Shown here: piece after piece, positions 14,701 to 23,882 of the stretch | Position numbering within the stretch: the first letter of the stretch is position 1 | How the letters are laid out: every line of letters begins with the position of its first letter | Origin: Membranipora membranacea | Lineage: Eukaryota; Bryozoa; Gymnolaemata; Cheilostomatida; Membraniporidae | Assembly (NCBI GenBank): GCA_914767715.1 | Contig: OU612070.1 | Coordinates: 15,147,501-15,207,500, forward strand | DNA length: 60,000 bases | Direction: 5' to 3' | Notes under the pieces: model-generated | What the model was told of the DNA's origin: nothing | Database searches by the model: none | The model's input: the letters and a program-made list of their open reading frames with translations, nothing else | Position numbers and translations under genes: made by a program

Positions 14701-17700
14701 GGTGATTTTCAGGGATGGTATTACGTTAAACAAAATTTGCAGCAAACCTTTGCTATGATATGGTTCATGTGAACTATCATCCAGGAGAGCAGCTCTCTGT
14801 TGTGCGGAGGTAATGTATTTATACATTGCGTGAGACTCTCTATTCGTTCTTCATTATCAGGTATAACTACAAACAGAGCAAACACACATAAGATCCGAAC
14901 AGAGAGAAATGAAAAGTGAAAAGTTGATTTTCATGACCGAGTAAAGGTTTGTCCAATAAAGTTTGTAAGGGCATATGACTGTAAACCTGTGTTACCCAAG
15001 TTCATTTCCCGATGCTGAGGAACTGACATATATATAAGGGGAGGCTGGATGGTGGCACATTAGCCCCGCAATTATAACTATGTCTGGTGTGACAGCCACT
15101 CACTCTGAATGAACGACACCATCCCACCACTAACGGTGCTGATGAAACGTATATGACGATCACAACAAGAAAACTCAAATATAATGTTATCCCCGATTGT
15201 TCATGACGGCCAAATTGATGAAGAAGTGGCATACCTTGTAACTGTCAAGCATACTGAAGGCATTGTGCATATCAGACCATGTGGTACATCAAGTAATCAG
15301 GCCTCCGTTTACAATAGAGAGGAAAAATACTCACCAGAAGCTTGTTCAAATTTGTGCATGAGCTGACTAGTAAGCACAGGATCAGGTAACTCCCTCAGGA
15401 ATTGTTTGAGTAAACTGGCCACAATACTGGGATCGTGTTCATAAAGGTGGGCCGGCTGTCGGCGATTGTACGCATCTCTCAACATCTGAACTTTAGACTT
15501 CACTCCTGATATACGGTATATACCTTCATACAACAGGCCTACAATCAACAGGATGACACAGCGTTATGAAATTACCGTGGTGTTTTCTAGGAAGAAATTT
15601 CTTATGCTGTACAATGTGACTGTCCTGTGGTTTATAGCAATAGACTTGATACACTAAGTATATTAAGTCTATGGTTTTGTCTAATGATCAAACTACTCAC
15701 AGCCAACATATGTCGAGCTTGTGTCTTGTTGGTTAGACTCCGATGGTTTTAATCACACATCATTGGTCAACTTGACTATATCAGATTGAAAATGGCCCAT
15801 TCAGCCAAAGACTATCATGTAGATCTTATAGAAAGAGAAAAATATTGGAGCAACCTATCTACCTGATTGGTTAAAAATAAGCCCATAGACTGCAGTATAT
15901 AGATTTGAAAAGGTCAACAAGTTACCTATAACAGAAAACCTCTACAAATAAATAAATAATAAGCATGTTTCCCTCTTGTTTCCCACACTCACCATGCTCC
16001 TCGATATAATCTATACACTCCCTGACTATGACTGGTACTTTGACGCCATCGTGACAGGGATTCCGATCTACAGCAAGGGAGAGGGCAACTCCAAACACAG
16101 GTGACTCTGCTTCTACTGTTACCGGTGCAGCTGAACTCAACTGCGCCTACAATAGGGTATACACATGAAACAATTAAGAAACTCATAAGGAATCAGAGTG
16201 AGCAGTTTAATGAAGTTTTTGTTATTTGATATTCAGTCATATGCCGCCCAAATTAGCTCGGTGATATGAAAAAAATAAGGATCGTAAATGTATGTACCCA
16301 GTAGTTATCACAGCAGTGAACTTCTCTACCTGGCATACAAACCTTTCCCTTTTCACATTGGTACATTAAACTACCTTAACCACTCATGCAGGCTTTTTCC
16401 TGGCATCTATGGACACAATGAACGACCTTACCTTGACATGGATGCCTGAACCAGTACGTGTGAGTACAGTGAACTCCCTTACATTGACATGCAGGCCTTT
16501 ATCCAGTACTCTTAGTACAGTGAACTCCCTTATTTTGACATGCAGGCCTTCACCAACATCTACTAGTACAGCGAACTCCCTTTCCTTGACATGTACATAG
16601 TACCTTTGAGTACAGTGAACTCCTTTACCTTGACATCGAGGCATTTACCCAGTACTTTTTAGTATGGTGAACTCCCTTACCTTGGCATGCAGGCCTTTAC
16701 CCTTCTTCTTATGATGTTTATGCTCTTTATCTTTACCATCCTTATCTCTGAGTTTTCTGATAGTCAGCCTCTTGGATACAGGCTCCTTCTCTTCCTTCTT
16801 CTCTACTGAATCCTTCTTATCATCCTTCTCCTGTAAAACGAAGAAAGTGAATCAAACCAGGCTGCTAGAAGTCACAAACCACACCAAGTGGCGCACACAC
16901 TCTCCAAGGTTGAAAAAGTAATGAAAATAGACCTGCCTGTAGGGCATTGTATGGGTATTTATGGGCATACTACATGTTAGTTCACTGCACTTTGATGTCC
17001 TGACAGAACCAAACTGGAAAGTGCAAAGTATCATAAAAACCCTGTAAAGAGTTTGTAGTGAGTGTATTGTGCGGAACATGATGAGGTTTGGTCTGTGGAG
17101 CTGTCTGGTCGGATAGACTGCTTGCAAATTTTTGGCCCAATGCATTTTTTTGAAGCAGGCTGTTTGCAGTCTGGCAGTTAAGGCTCATTCAGTCCTATTG
17201 CTTCAGTCCAGATTGCTAGAATTACTATATAAATAATCATTATCCATAGACTAGACATCACACTATATGGGGCATGAGCATTGTGGGTGAAATAACCTCG
17301 TTTAATTGTGTAGTAGAGGTATCAATGATTTGCAGTCCACAGCCTAGATGATATCTCGATAAGTTTTGATTTGATTAAGGTTTAAAAAATTCCCTTTAAA
17401 TTCAGCAACTTCGATCAATATAAAATCGTTTAAAAATAATATTTAGCTAAAAGTTAATATCGGATTGTTCACGAGAAGCTGCGATTTTCAAACTCAGAAA
17501 CAATTGAGATTGGTTGAGTCATCAACAACTAAACCGGGACTGTGGACTGCAGATCCATTCTAGGTGTATTATTAAATTGATAACTGTAATTACATGTTTA
17601 CTGTAAGTTGATATTGAGCAATTGTTGCGACTCCAACAAACTTGGTGGATGTACAGCTAAAGCTTAGTTGAGCTAGGTTTGGTTGACTTATTGTAAGCTA

Positions 17701-19828
17701 GCTCAAATTTTCATTCACTTAGGTGGGAGTTTATACAAAGTGATGAGGTTGCAAATATGTGAGCTAGCCATAAATTTCACTACATCAAGCCTGCGCAAAG
17801 TGACAACATTTTATGCTCTTTGAGGGTTTATGACAACGCCGGTCTGTGTGAATTCAAACAGCATGACACAACTTCAATGGCGTGACTTTACCTTTTCCTT
17901 CAGCTTGATCTTCCCTGAGAATTTAAAGCTGGGTTTGCTATGTTTCTTCAGCTTTGTCACTGGCCCTCTGAAAATAATAGGTTAAGAATGTTAATTCATA
18001 TACACTTTGGATGTCTTTTGGTTGTAAATCATTGCACAACTTTTCCAATGAACGACAGCTGTCTATTGTGTCACATGTCACATATTCAAGGACGCATACA
18101 ATGTAGTACAGGGGCAAACTGACATCAAGAATACACTATAAGCATGGGCATCTCTGATCGTTAGAGTCACTTTAGTATGAGTACCTAACGTGCGCTTCCC
18201 CTAATCGATTAAACTAACCTCGTGTCGTTACACCAAACTTCTTCTGATGTATTTAAGCTAAGTTTATAAATTTACTCTCTATCAATCAGAGAAATACATG
18301 CAATAGTGAATCACATGATCGAAGCGGTGGAGGAGAGGCCAACATTTCTGTGTCATCTCGCTCTATGGGAGAATCCTTGTAACCACAATCTCAACTGTTG
18401 TAGTGTATTACCACTACAAGTGCATATTTGTTTGTCTCAGCCACTTTGGGGTTTAATCAATTCCCCCTAGACTCAAACTCATCAATAAGTGTTTAGAATG
18501 TGTCCTCTCCTAGAAATTGGTGTCCAAAACCTTTGATGATATGACTGTCCAAACCAGTCGATTGAGCATTTTGGCAATAAGAAAGGATGGGAGCCGCTGT
18601 GTCTTTCTTCATCATCGGTATTAGTTAGAAACGGATCAAGAGTTATATATGACTTATATACTGAATCAAATCAATGAGAAGCTAAACAGCCATTTAAACC
18701 TGGACATGGTCAACACGGTACACTAACCTGTTAGAGTCATCGTATAGAACAGGTTCACTGTCCGAATCATCAGCATCAAACATTTTATATCCTGGCTTTT
18801 CGGATCTCTTCTTCTTCTTGACCAACAAACCTGGCTTAGATGAGTCATCTTCAGACCCTAAACATCCATAACTAGAATGAGACTTGCTCAAGACATAGGC
18901 CTTGTTTGCAGGTGCTCCATGGAGGAGCTCACCATGTGATAGAACATCCACATTTTCATCACTCAATACATATTTCAAGCGAAGTTTAAGATGGAAAGAG
19001 GTTTTTGAGGCTCACTAAACTGAACTGTAGGAAAAAAACTATAACAATGAGAGATATAAAGCTCTGACAAATATGGCAGGACTTCTACTGCACCCAGCCA
19101 TTGTGTTGGCTCTGATCTGATTGGTTGATGGCTGTGAAACAGAGCAAACGTCCGGTCACTGAAAGTACCTATTGAGATATAGGGAAAGTGTAACTGTATC
19201 ACTTTCACATTGACTTTCACATTGACTTTCACATTGACTATAATATCATTAGGTCCTTTCAGGAAAGTACAATCTGACCTGGCATTGGCTCTCTCCCTTC
19301 CACCAGCCAATCAGAGCAAACACATTGGCTAACAACCGCACCAGTTTGGGCGAATTTTCCCTGTATTATTTGATGATATTGCTTTAAATTTTTCCCTTTG
19401 TACATCACAAATCAGCCCTTTATATTTAGAATGCCACAAAGTATTTATCGCGGGGGTGACAAGCATCTCAAATATAAAACACCGGGTTAGTCAATAATCC
19501 GTTTTACAGATGATTTTGCTATTGACTCAGTTCCCAGTATTATAGGTACGGGTGGAGGGGAGACATCCATCCCAAGGAGTTTAGAGTGATTCAACCTGGA
19601 TGGCGCTTGTTCGGTTAAACTTGTATTTGGTAGGTGACAGAGAGCAGAGTCAGAGTGATCTTTTGGCATAGGCCTAATAATTTTCCCTAAGAAATTTTGA
19701 ATGAGTTGATAAACGATTGACTGTTTAGCCTGGTGACATGTTTAAAAGTAGCAGCATTTAATTGGTTTTGACAGTAACATAGTAAGAACAGTCTATTTAC
19801 CTGAACGGTTATGGTCACTTCCACTCAT
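367..19828 (-). CDS. RALBP1: RalA-binding protein 1 (RalBP1/RLIP76-like RhoGAP), multi-exon gene
   Basis: RalBP1 family members are effectors of Ral GTPases that carry a Rac/Cdc42 GAP domain and a Ral-binding coiled coil, and act in endocytosis and transport. Coding exons from 5' to 3': 19801-19828 (proposed start), 18728-about 18914, 17892-17967, 16681-16830, 15993-16146, 15335-15538, 14748-14866, 13666-13796, 5502-5718, 4752-4906, 3978-4225, 3325-3467, 2535-2628, 1363-1443 and 367-479. All have GT/AG borders, and from 17892 to 367 every junction keeps the reading frame. Similarity to vertebrate RALBP1 runs through the basic N-terminal region, the RhoGAP domain and the LPET...KEERLWEVQR segment. 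The product is about 700 residues, against 655 in human. No stop codon is seen before the left edge, so the 3' end is probably missing. The introns host a LINE, minisatellites and a possible nested exon. Confidence 0.92.
715..736. repeat. (ATGG)n microsatellite
   Basis: AATGGATGGATGGATGGAT tract in a RALBP1 intron. Confidence 0.9.
1250..1346. repeat. TATGTCATTAT-type short tandem repeat
   Basis: Repeated CATCATGTCATTATTATGTCA units with period about 13 bp that degenerate to the right (GTCATATTGTGTCATATTATGTCATA). Lies just past the donor of RALBP1 exon 1363-1443. Confidence 0.7.
1741..2530 (-). mobile_element. 5'-truncated LINE, reverse-transcriptase C-terminal part
   Basis: Two minus-strand open blocks (2530-2330 and 2266-1826) separated by a stop give SVKLLGVFVD, FNKHFDCLISKCNTRLFLMR, a typical C-terminal region with LESVQKAALRVILP, and a SSRNAYKFRPRPSRT tail. 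This is the end of ORF2 in CR1/L2/Jockey-like non-LTR elements. The 3' terminus is an (AATC)n tail near 1741. The 5' end stops about 10 bp from the donor of RALBP1 exon 2535-2628, in the same orientation as the gene. The element is dead: truncated, with at least one stop. Confidence 0.85.
9269..9655 (+). CDS. Possible orphan exon inside a RALBP1 intron (129 codons, unknown protein)
   Basis: A plus-strand open block lies between a good acceptor (TTATTGCCAACTTTGCAG) and a donor (CTGCAG|GTAAAT), 387 bp long and therefore a whole number of codons. It encodes a Cys-rich segment with RSDKCGADNMFTNIHL, SLCVRPAEGLLETI, CGWLSVLDAERCSHWREC and MSKTYAENIGVYRAQ. Base composition is richer in G+C than the surrounding intron, as in the real exons here. 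I do not recognise the family and saw no partner exons, so it may be an exon of a nested gene or a captured fragment. Confidence 0.4.
10821..11510 (+). other. Unexplained 229-codon open frame in a RALBP1 intron
   Basis: This is the longest uninterrupted frame in the window, but it opens at TTG; the first in-frame ATG is about 22 codons in. The translation is rich in Cys, His, Leu and Phe, with no motif, signal peptide or repeat that I recognise. No splice or promoter context was seen. It is probably a chance open frame or the remnant of an old insertion. Confidence 0.2.
13666..16146 (-). CDS. RALBP1: RALBP1 RhoGAP domain exons
   Basis: Four exons (15993-16146, 15335-15538, 14748-14866, 13666-13796) encode a complete RhoGAP domain. 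It begins with FGVALSLAVDRN and runs through VIVRECIDYIEEHG and YEGIYRISGVKSK; the arginine in GIYRISG is the catalytic arginine finger. Next are VASLLKQFLRELPDPVLT, the LLSWMIVHMNHIIAK helix, and KMSIQNVSIVLSPT with the conserved Asn of the family. All key GAP residues are present, so GAP activity towards Rac/Cdc42 is expected. Intron phases agree across the four exons, and the last one ends in phase 2, joining exon 5502-5718 across an intron of about 7.9 kb. Confidence 0.95.
14255..14420. repeat. Dispersed repeat, copy 1
   Basis: Shares CACCAAGTRGCG, the TGTATGGG..TTTA.GGGCATACTACATG block and the TTYACTGCACTT.GATGT block with 16870-17090, in the same orientation. Intronic; no coding content. 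Confidence 0.6.
16426..16700 (-). repeat. About 51-bp minisatellite built from a RALBP1 exon end plus its splice donor
   Basis: Five extra copies follow the genuine donor at 16675-16680. Their GAACTCCCTTA-like cores (plus strand) lie near 16422, 16471, 16522, 16573 and 16617, so spacing is 44-52 bp. On the minus strand each copy reads GGCCTGCATGTCAAGGTAAGG or a variant, that is, the last codons of the exon and the donor. The GT is intact in the copies at about 16431, 16476 and 16626, and lost in the ones at about 16528 and 16580. Confidence 0.85.
16681..18914 (-). CDS. RALBP1: RALBP1 basic N-terminal region exons
   Basis: Exons 18728-18914, 17892-17967 and 16681-16830 encode the region before the GAP domain. 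Visible motifs are a KKKKRSEKPGYKMFDAD block followed by DDSDSEP, matching the human KKKEKRTEGYAAF block. Then come KPSFKFSGKIKLKEK (human KKPSFSKKKEKDFKIKEK) and a Lys/Glu/His-rich exon containing EKDDKK and HKHHKKKGKG. In the family this region is basic and carries membrane and nucleotide-binding functions. The donor of the 16681 exon has been copied into a minisatellite just downstream (16426-16700). Confidence 0.9.
16870..17090. repeat. Dispersed repeat, copy 2
   Basis: Diverged second copy of the repeat at 14255-14420. The 97-codon minus frame here comes from the repeat and has no family resemblance. Confidence 0.6.
19200..19240. repeat. 12-bp tandem repeat ACTTTCACATTG within a dispersed repeat
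   Basis: Three consecutive ACTTTCACATTG units. The surrounding 19075-19320 segment contains CAGGAAAGTAC...TGACCT...TTGG.TCTCTCCCT.CCACCA, which also occurs at about 28678-28735. It also has the TTGGCTCTGAT / CCAATCAGAGC pair found in the hairpin at 32395-32452. Confidence 0.7.
19801..19828 (-). CDS. RALBP1: Proposed RALBP1 start exon (MSGSDHNRS)
   Basis: The minus strand reads ACAGCAATGAGTGG, then eight more codons and a GTAAAT donor, leaving phase 1. This can join the next exon at a GGAG|CACC acceptor near 18914 with phase preserved. An open frame extends upstream of that acceptor to about 18975, so the 5' edge of exon 2 is uncertain. Human RALBP1 is poorly conserved at its N-terminus, so homology cannot confirm this start. 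It is the only ATG exon with a donor of the right phase that I found upstream. Confidence 0.5.
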
Positions 19829-20278
19829 TGCTGTCTGGTGACGAGACGACTGCTATATTGATCATCGAGTTGCTGTCACGAGCCGTCTGCTTTGAAAAAA
19901 AGATCAAATAATTGAGATAATGACATTAGTTAAAAGGATGTCTGGCAAAGGATTTGGCTTGTTTGTGTAAGACCTGTTCTCTATGAATGATCAGATCTCT
20001 CTAATAGCGAGCTACAATGCTACAATATTAATGTCCCTTGTTCATAAATAGAATGACGTGGGCATGAAAGATCTGTTGACAAGAGGAATGACCTGGCAGA
20101 TGGGACCAAGACTTGATGGGACTTTACCAAGGCTAGATATAATTCATGAGCTCTCCTACGCAAAAGATGGTCACACAAGAACAGTTTTGATATACTTCAA
20201 CTTTTCAGTCTTCTGCTTTCCATCATCCATACAGACAGTGCTAGCCCCCCATTTGTGTATTATAAACAGGTTCACATT

Positions 20279-20311
20279 GTGAACTGTTTGTGAACTTCAC
20301 AAACAGTTCAC
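20279..20311. repeat. Perfect 33-bp palindrome (16-bp arms, 1-nt centre)
   Basis: GTGAACTGTTTGTGAA, then C, then its exact reverse complement. It lies in intergenic DNA about 450 bp upstream of the proposed RALBP1 start exon. Could be a regulatory inverted site or a tiny hairpin element; no flanking duplication was seen. Confidence 0.8.
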
Positions 20312-21295
20312 TCAGAGGAAGAGACTCAGTGTTATGTGGGTAGACAGTTAAGTTCAAACAAGTTAGATAAGAACATGAGAAGTGATTGAGTAGTTGGTAG
20401 ATCAAGAAGTAAGAGGGTCGACCTGTACTAGCTAGTTTGCATATTTATCACAGGACTTCGTTGTGCACCCGAGTCCTCACCTGTGCCGGCCAGTGTAGTT
20501 GAGATATTCCACAAGAAGTTTGAGAAAACGCAAAATTTCTTTACTAAAAATTGATTCTGATAGAATGACAGTGAGTAGACACCTATTCATCAAGTATAAA
20601 TGGCTGAAACAGGTCTCCTAGGTCTAATATGATCAATTTGACGATTCTGAATACTATTTATTACTAATTTTATTTAGTACTTTGGAGGGAGAGAAAAGGT
20701 CTCAACTACTGTACTGGACATTACAAAATAAAGTACACCTATGCTGTAGTATGTTGGATAGGCCCTGGGGGCCGATGTCAGGGAGACATGCCCCAATGCA
20801 CCTATGAGAGTTGTGTAACAAAAGGCCTTTTGTTTGGTGAACAAAGGAGTACAATGGCAGGCAAAGTGTGCTTGTCTGAATGCATGTTGGATTCATGTGA
20901 TTGCATGCTGGGGCGCGTGTATGCTAGGCTCAGCTCTCTACTTTTGCTACACTCATTTGTGGGTATACACAATCCACCCACTGCTACGATATGTAGGAAC
21001 CACTGGTAAAGGGTATTTCACAACTGTACTTTATTTTGTAATGGAACTGGGGCACTGGACTGGACTTGCAAATCTAAAAGGCCTGCATGGACTTACTGCT
21101 TGGCCAAAGGGAGTTCGAAAGCATGCAACTCCAATGGAAAGCATACACAATCATATAGGATAACACATTTAGTTTTCAATCATTTCTAAATCAAGGGTCC
21201 TATAATATATAATAACCCTTGTCTAAATATTATAAAGATTTGTTATGTCCTGATTATAAATAGCTCAGTAACTCCAGAATGCAACCAATTAGCCT

Positions 21296-21667
21296 AACAT
21301 ACTGACTCTCGTGATCTGACTGGGCATGTAGATCACTGATAAACTAGGTTATCATTACCACAAAGCAGGTGTCGTAAGGCTAAGTATGCATCATGCGTGA
21401 CTTGAATTTGCGCATGTGCAAGAACAATGAGTTTAGTTTGGGTTCTGATTGCAACTTTGGAAAGGGGAAATGGGATGTTCCCTGCATAAACTACTAATCA
21501 AATTTAGCTAATAGTGACAGTAGAAGATAACTCTTTCTAACAACTCCGCACGCATTTGAGAGTGTGCCACCAGAGCAGGTAGCCAATCAGATGGCTTCGG
21601 AATTCCGAGACTCAATTTTGCAGAGATCAGCTCATGCCCAGAGCTGAGCATGCGCAGAATGTTAGCC
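21296..21667 (+). repeat. Dispersed element, inverted partner at 27766-27880
   Basis: Its left end has a 36-bp block (from CATACTGACTCTCGTGATC) and its right end a block (AGCTCATGCCCAGAGCTGAG...GCGCAGAATG). Both recur as exact or near-exact reverse complements at 27766-27880. Non-autonomous repeat of unknown class. Confidence 0.75.
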
Positions 21668-22018
21668 TAATATCAGTCTCATTTTGCAATGTTTGGCGTG
21701 CATGTGTTAATTTAGGACTGCAATTGGTCAAGTAGGAGGTGTGGCTTGGTGGGTTTTCTTCCAACTGGGTTTTCAATAAAGTAAAGACAACTTCCTAATT
21801 ATTGACACAACCTGATGCTACTCTAAAATATCAAGGTTTTGGCCATTTATTTGTTTGACCGGTGTGATTACTTTATTTTGTCAATCAAGATACAATTTAA
21901 TGTATAACTTAGATATGACAGTACAGAAAATGCAATGAATAGTGTAGTTTCATCATTGAAAGGTTTGACAAATCAATCAATGAACTAAACCTCCGAATCA
22001 ATGAATCAATGAACTAAA

Positions 22019-22293
22019 TATAAATCCGAACCTCCTTAGACTGACACCCAAATTGAGCAATACAAGAAATTCAGAAATTATGTTTAGTTCATTGAGTCAA
22101 TCATGATTGACATCGCAGAAAAGCATGCTCCAGAAAAAAACGATGCGTGGGTAATAAGAAAAGCCAATGGATATCACCAGATTATACTCTGTCTCGTCAT
22201 TCTAAAAAATACTTATCACAATCGAGTATATAAATCCGAAGCTCCTTAGACTGGCACCCAAATTGAGCAATACAAGAAATTCAGAAATTTTGT
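22019..22293. repeat. Direct duplication of about 62 bp, 212 bp apart
   Basis: TAAATCCGAACCTCCTTAG...GACACCCAAATTGAGCAATAC... at 22019 recurs at 22231 with about three differences. The intervening sequence contains ATTGAGTCAATCATGATTGA-like short palindromic matter. Confidence 0.8.
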
Positions 22294-22343
22294 TACTTAT
22301 CAGATTCGATTTGCAAAAAAAAAATAAATAGATATCATTCAGA

Positions 22344-22386
22344 ATCAAAGCAAGGAGTTAAAGTGTCTTTAACTCCTTGATCAAAG
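22344..22386. mobile_element. Ultra-short palindromic element, copy 1 (29 bp) with 7-bp TSD
   Basis: The element at 22351-22379 is CAAGGAGTTAAAG-TGT-CTTTAACTCCTTG split by a 3-nt loop, with perfect 13-bp arms. It is flanked by ATCAAAG at 22344-22350 and again at 22380-22386. The longest of four copies and the likeliest full form. Confidence 0.8.
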
Positions 22387-22439
22387 GTATGCCTTTCATT
22401 AAAAAATTAAATATGTAAGAATTTATATCCAAATCTCAA

Positions 22440-22776
22440 ATAAGACCTTTAGAGCTACCTTCTGTATGTGATTTTATATTTACTCCTGGCGAACGACACT
22501 TTAACAAAATAGCTTCTGATCCACAGCATCCACTTTTTAGTAGAGTACACTTTAATACATGCAGTAGAATATCCTCTCGTCGAAACACTATTTTTAGGCC
22601 TGTTGTATGCCGAACACCAAAACATGCCAAATCTCTTTTCCCATTTTTTATATCTTATCTGAACAAGTGATAATTTTGCCTAGTGGACTTTTTTTATTCT
22701 TTACACTGTTAACATTCATTTTTATCATAGACAATGATACTGAATGTAAAATAAACTGAAACTGAAACTGAAACTA
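22440..22776 (+). mobile_element. LINE 3' end (RT tail and 3' UTR), same family as 1741-2530
   Basis: The plus strand reads LELPSVCDFIF, HFNKIASDPQHPLFSRVHF and SSRRNTIFRPVVCRT, then a stop at 22668. This aligns with LELTNLNDFMF, HFSNILRNESHPLYNRIIF and SSRNAYKFRPRPSRT of the element at 1741-2530. The 3' UTR ends in repeated CTGAAA units at about 22757-22776, a LINE-type tail. Only the last part of the element is present. Confidence 0.85.
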
Positions 22777-23621
22777 GCCTTGGACAATTATGTAAGTAGT
22801 GTTAACACAATCACAGTTACCTGTGTTGATTTTTTTACTACACCAGTATCGATCGATCAACAGAGATCAAAGAGGTTAAACAATTTTCATCTCCACTCAA
22901 CTGCAAGCAAGAGTCGACATCAGAGATCTTCATTAATGATTCACTATTAATTCAGATAGATACCCTGGAGAATATCTAGTTAACGAATTGGTAGCAACTA
23001 TTGTACCTCCATCACTGTACTGTTTTTAGTAAATTGGTGATAATTTTAGATATGTCACGTTTGTTTGGCTACTTATCTTACAGCTTTATTTTATTGCTCC
23101 AGTCATATGTGGAACCACTTGGTTGAAAAAAACATTCATTAACACCTGCTTACTAAAACAACACAAGGAAATAAATACACCAAATAATAAATAGTATCTA
23201 AGAAGTTTGTTTTTTTTTGTTAAAAATAGTCTTTTGTAGAATAAATTTGAATACTAAATAATAAAATAATTAATAATATCTGGATTAAAATTAATTGCTG
23301 CTGTTTTTCACACCTGTCAGTCATCATGGGGCTACAAACTGGAAAACTTGAAAAATTGGCCAGAAATTAAATTAATGGCCAATGTTGGATGTTTTACATC
23401 ATCAAGGTGTTGCGTGAATCCTTTAATTATAAAGTAATCATGATTCCAATAGTCATTCAACAGCTTACTCGCACTAAATAGAGCTTTGGCAGTTCTTAGG
23501 AAATTAAACAACGTTGAAATTTCCAATAAGATCTGCTTCAAGGTTGATCACTAGAGAAGGACTTCAATATGGTAAAATGGTACAATGTTTAGAAGAATAC
23601 ACTTTAAATCAATAAAGTATT

Positions 23622-23627
23622 TTTATT
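23622..23627 (-). terminator. Possible poly(A) signal of the lectin gene
   Basis: AATAAA on the minus strand, about 255 bp past the stop codon. The motif alone is weak evidence in AT-rich DNA. Confidence 0.35.
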
Positions 23628-23882
23628 TTGGATGTAGAAGTTTCCAAGATCCGAAATTAACCAGATCATCAACCTTATGATAACAAACTGAACATTTCGC
23701 AATTTCACTACATATAAAAAAATAATAAATTACAAATTAATCTTGGCGAAGCCAATCATAGTTCTCTCCGTAGACTAATAGCACTATGGCAATGGACATG
23801 AAGCCATTCTCATAGGGGACTTCAGACCACTTATGTGGCAGCTGAGCCCTATTTTTGCACACAATAGTATAGTATATTAAGT

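Larger units (their letters stand above)
19829..22343. other. Gene-poor stretch upstream of RALBP1
   Basis: No supported coding sequence. It contains the 33-bp palindrome, one end of the inverted dispersed repeat (21296-21667) and a direct duplication (22019-22293). The RALBP1 promoter should lie near 19830-20300, but I saw no clear core-promoter motif. The plus frames at 20788-21163 overlap in two phases and look fortuitous. Confidence 0.5.

Noticed and set aside
16384-16644. 86-codon minus frame through the minisatellite
   Set aside because: It is open only because of the repeat unit length, and read-through from the RALBP1 exon meets a stop before reaching it.
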